Source: Flexifilum sp034437395
GTDB lineage: Bacteria; Chloroflexota; Anaerolineae; Aggregatilineales; Phototrophicaceae
DNA: 64,000 bases
Direction of reading: 5' to 3'
Assembly (NCBI GenBank): GCA_034437395.1
Contig: DAOTUN010000054.1
Coordinates: 1 to 64,000, forward strand
Program-made: the position numbers and the translations under genes
The notes under the pieces: generated by a model
What the model saw: the letters and a program-made list of their open reading frames with translations, nothing else
Databases searched by the model: none
What the model was told of the DNA's origin: nothing
Shown: positions 61,958-64,000 of the stretch, in pieces
Layout: every line of letters begins with the position of its first letter
How positions within the stretch are numbered: position 1 is the first letter of the stretch

Positions 61958-63199
61958 TCAATCTTCGAGAACCCGCGCCTCTTTGACGCGGCTGTGCAGG
62001 CTCCTCAGAGCAGGGTAGCGGCTCAGAAGCGCGCGCACCTTTTCCTGGAATGCGGGCAGCTGGCGGCGTTCTTTTGCCAGCGTATGGAAGTCCGTCAGAA
62101 TGCTGACCGCATCGTCGTATCCTCTGGGATTTCGCCTTTCGATGGACACGCGCACATCTGACCATAATTTATCCTGATTTGCCTCGACCTCTTTCAGTCG
62201 CGCGCGCAATTTTTCTGCCACCTGCCGACGGATTTCAGCTTCCCGTACTTTTTTGACTTCCGCTGTCAGTGCGCTCAACTGCACGATCGATCGGCGTTTT
62301 TCTGGCGATGGATCTGCTTCATCCTTATCTTTGTCGGTCGAAAAGCGGCGCAGACGGCTGCGTAATGTCAGATCGAGTCGGGGTTCGCCGTGCAGCAGGC
62401 GCAATAGAAAATCATCCTTTTCCGCATCGGACAGCGCGCTGACGAATTGATTCAGAGGTGCGGCGGTCTCCTCGATCGATCGACTCGCTTGCGCGGCGCT
62501 GGTCACCAGATCGGGATCGAGACCGATGAAAGCGATAAAACTGCGATGGGCGCGTGAGAGCTTGTCGAGGTTGGCGGGGACAGGCGGCTCTATCAGCTCG
62601 GCGATCGCATCGGGAACAGCCTTCTTATCCTCAACCGTCTCCGCGTTCTCGTCATCATCCTGATAGACTTTTTCTTCTTCGTTGTCGTCGTCGTAGTCCT
62701 CGTAGTCATGAGACTCGGAACTGTAGATTGCGAATTTGAGCCACGCCAGATACAGCAGGCGCATATCGCCGCGCATCAGGTCTTCACGCATGGGGGTCAT
62801 CTGCGACAGCATTTTCTCGGCATCGGCATCATCTATATATTCCCAATTATCACCGCCCTCATCCTCGAACGCGATGCTCAGGACGATATAATCGCCATTT
62901 TCCTCGACGGTGATACTATGCCTGAACAGATAAGGTCGCAGCGCTGGGAGGTCGATCGCCGCTTTTGGGAATCGAAACGCCAAATGACGCGAACCCCAGT
63001 TGGTGATGTAAAGCATGGCGTCGAAATATTCAACCAGGACATCGTAGGGATCACCGCGAAAGTTGCCATAGTTGTAGACGAAGATCGCCTGCGACGAGGT
63101 GAGCTGCACACGCGAAGACAGCGCGTGTATGGCGTCCTGCGCCTCATCTGAGAGAGGTTGATCGAGTGATTGAAATTCATAGTACTGATATTCGCTCAT
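61958..63199 (-). CDS. Uncharacterised acidic protein of a conserved family
   Basis: 413 residues. The opening (MSEYQYYEFQSLDQPLSDEA, then FRGDPYDVLVEYFDAMLYITNWG) matches, from memory, a conserved actinobacterial and Chloroflexota family often encoded beside SWIM zinc-finger proteins; no SWIM gene is in this window. A very acidic stretch (DYEDYDDDNEEEKVYQDDDENAE) lies near residue 165-190. The C-terminal third is rich in Lys, Arg and Glu and probably coiled (about 315-370). No enzyme motifs. Function unknown. Confidence 0.75.
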   Translation of the reverse strand: MSEYQYYEFQSLDQPLSDEAQDAIHALSSRVQLTSSQAIFVYNYGNFRGDPYDVLVEYFDAMLYITNWGSRHLAFRFPKAAIDLPALRPYLFRHSITVEENGDYIVLSIAFEDEGGDNWEYIDDADAEKMLSQMTPMREDLMRGDMRLLYLAWLKFAIYSSESHDYEDYDDDNEEEKVYQDDDENAETVEDKKAVPDAIAELIEPPVPANLDKLSRAHRSFIAFIGLDPDLVTSAAQASRSIEETAAPLNQFVSALSDAEKDDFLLRLLHGEPRLDLTLRSRLRRFSTDKDKDEADPSPEKRRSIVQLSALTAEVKKVREAEIRRQVAEKLRARLKEVEANQDKLWSDVRVSIERRNPRGYDDAVSILTDFHTLAKERRQLPAFQEKVRALLSRYPALRSLHSRVKEARVLED

Positions 63200-63254
63200 G
63201 ATAATCTATCTCCAAATCGGATTATCGCGCGTTGTCGAGCTGCCTCACTCAGGG

Positions 63255-64000
63255 TTAAGGTGTCACAGCGGCATCCCCGACTCCATACACTGACTCCAAC
63301 GCCCGACCGACCGTCTGACTCCACATCGTGTAATTGTGCCCCCCGGCGAACTCGTGATAGCGCACGTCGTAGCCGCGCTCGGTCAGCAGGGTGTGCATCG
63401 TCCGGTTGCCGTCGAGCAGCCATTCCAGCGTCCCGGTGTCCTGCCAGATTTTCAGCGGCGCCAGCGGCGCGAGTCGGATTAGATCGTCGATCAGCATCGT
63501 CTCGCGGTCGGGATCGATGAAAAACGCCCCGGACTGACTGACGACCTGTCCGAAAATATCCGGCGCGCGCAAGCCCGTGTACAGAGCCATCAGCCCGCCC
63601 ATCGACGCACCCAGGACACCGTGACAACCCGGTTGCGCGTCCTCGTCCAGCAGGCGCAGATGTTTTTTGGCGTAGGGCAGCAGGATGCGCCGTGCATAGG
63701 TGGCAGTCGCTTCATTCATCGCGTACTCGGCGAATCGTCCACCGCCCGCATTTTCTATCAATGCCAGCGCGATCGGGCGGATGCGCCCTTGCGCGATCAG
63801 GTTGTCCACGATGATGTTGAGCGAGGCGCGTTCCAGGTAATCCGTCCCATCCCAGACGATCACCAGCGGCACGGGTGCATCGACGGGCGGATGATACAGG
63901 AACACTTTGCGATGGGTATTGCCGAGCGTGTGTCCGCCGAACAGATCATGTTCGCTGATCTTGCCGCGCGCGACGCCCGCGCCCCGCATGGTCAGCGAGC
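63255..64000 (-). CDS. Esterase D-type putative esterase (5' end beyond window)
   Basis: The frame is open to base 64000; the ATG at 63989 is probably internal because the family usually has residues before it. Nucleophile serine in GASMGGLMALY, an acidic residue in the QDTGTLEWLL region, and the catalytic histidine in FAGGHNYTMWSQ near the end. It hydrolyses esters; enterochelin-esterase-like members act on siderophores, others on acyl or carbohydrate esters. No cofactor motif beyond the catalytic set. Confidence 0.85.
   Translation of the reverse strand, partial: SLTMRGAGVARGKISEHDLFGGHTLGNTHRKVFLYHPPVDAPVPLVIVWDGTDYLERASLNIIVDNLIAQGRIRPIALALIENAGGGRFAEYAMNEATATYARRILLPYAKKHLRLLDEDAQPGCHGVLGASMGGLMALYTGLRAPDIFGQVVSQSGAFFIDPDRETMLIDDLIRLAPLAPLKIWQDTGTLEWLLDGNRTMHTLLTERGYDVRYHEFAGGHNYTMWSQTVGRALESVYGVGDAAVTP

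Noticed and set aside
1..64000. tRNA, rRNA or prophage genes
   Set aside because: No cloverleaf, rRNA motif or phage structural gene was recognised when reading intergenic regions; a tRNAscan run would be needed to be certain.

Overview
The window looks like chromosomal DNA of a GC-rich member of the Chloroflexota, probably an Anaerolineae-type lineage. This is an inference from gene style, not a database match. The pointers are: several proteins with short N-terminal TPR-like regions, one membrane segment, a Pro/Thr-rich linker and a PD40 propeller; a TIR protein with a C-terminal sulfatase-modifying-factor (FGE) domain; ABC binding proteins with plain signal peptides; a YacL-type PIN/TRAM protein; and frequent GTG and TTG starts. 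No rRNA, tRNA, prophage or CRISPR array was found.

Layout. 1-2.5 kb: partial TIR/FGE gene and a PhyH-type dioxygenase. 2.7-5.7 kb: two small proteins, then xpt-guaA for guanine nucleotide supply. 5.8-12.8 kb: a secreted GH18 chitinase facing a polyamine-type ABC operon (potB-C-D-A order) and an MFS transporter. 12.84-15.8 kb: metK with a SAM-I riboswitch that appears to be split by an IS607-type element (truncated tnpA remnant, intact tnpB). 15.9-25.7 kb: Ca2+-type P-ATPase, a heterodimeric ABC exporter and a cytoplasmic two-component pair. 25.7-29.8 kb: MalY/PatB-type aminotransferase and nadK-recN. 30-34.3 kb: pstS-C-A-B phosphate uptake. 34.4-37.5 kb: a tight four-gene operon (SDR, HAD, P-loop-defective shikimate-kinase-like protein, nitrilase). 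37.7-42.5 kb: cysS-rlmB and frr-uppS-moxR. 42.5-54.4 kb: two polytopic GT-C-like proteins, yacL, asnS, cdsA, three tandem TPR/TM(/propeller) paralogues and rfaE2. 54.5-58.4 kb: an ABC ATPase, HEAT-repeat protein and MacB/FtsX-type permease operon. 58.4-64 kb: HTH regulator with hydrolase under a double operator, msrB, a PLP decarboxylase, an unrecognised acidic protein and a partial esterase.

Two things stand out. First, the metK riboswitch. Its P1 5' strand lies about 1.5 kb upstream of the rest of the aptamer, and the element between them is bounded by the two Gs of a GG target. A complete terminator and a plausible antiterminator are still present downstream. Second, at least 14 copies of a short palindrome (core GGACGCAT-N4-ATGCGTCC) lie almost only in intergenic gaps, especially between convergent genes. 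In three gaps they sit beside a second palindrome family (core TTGGCRTGCCAA).
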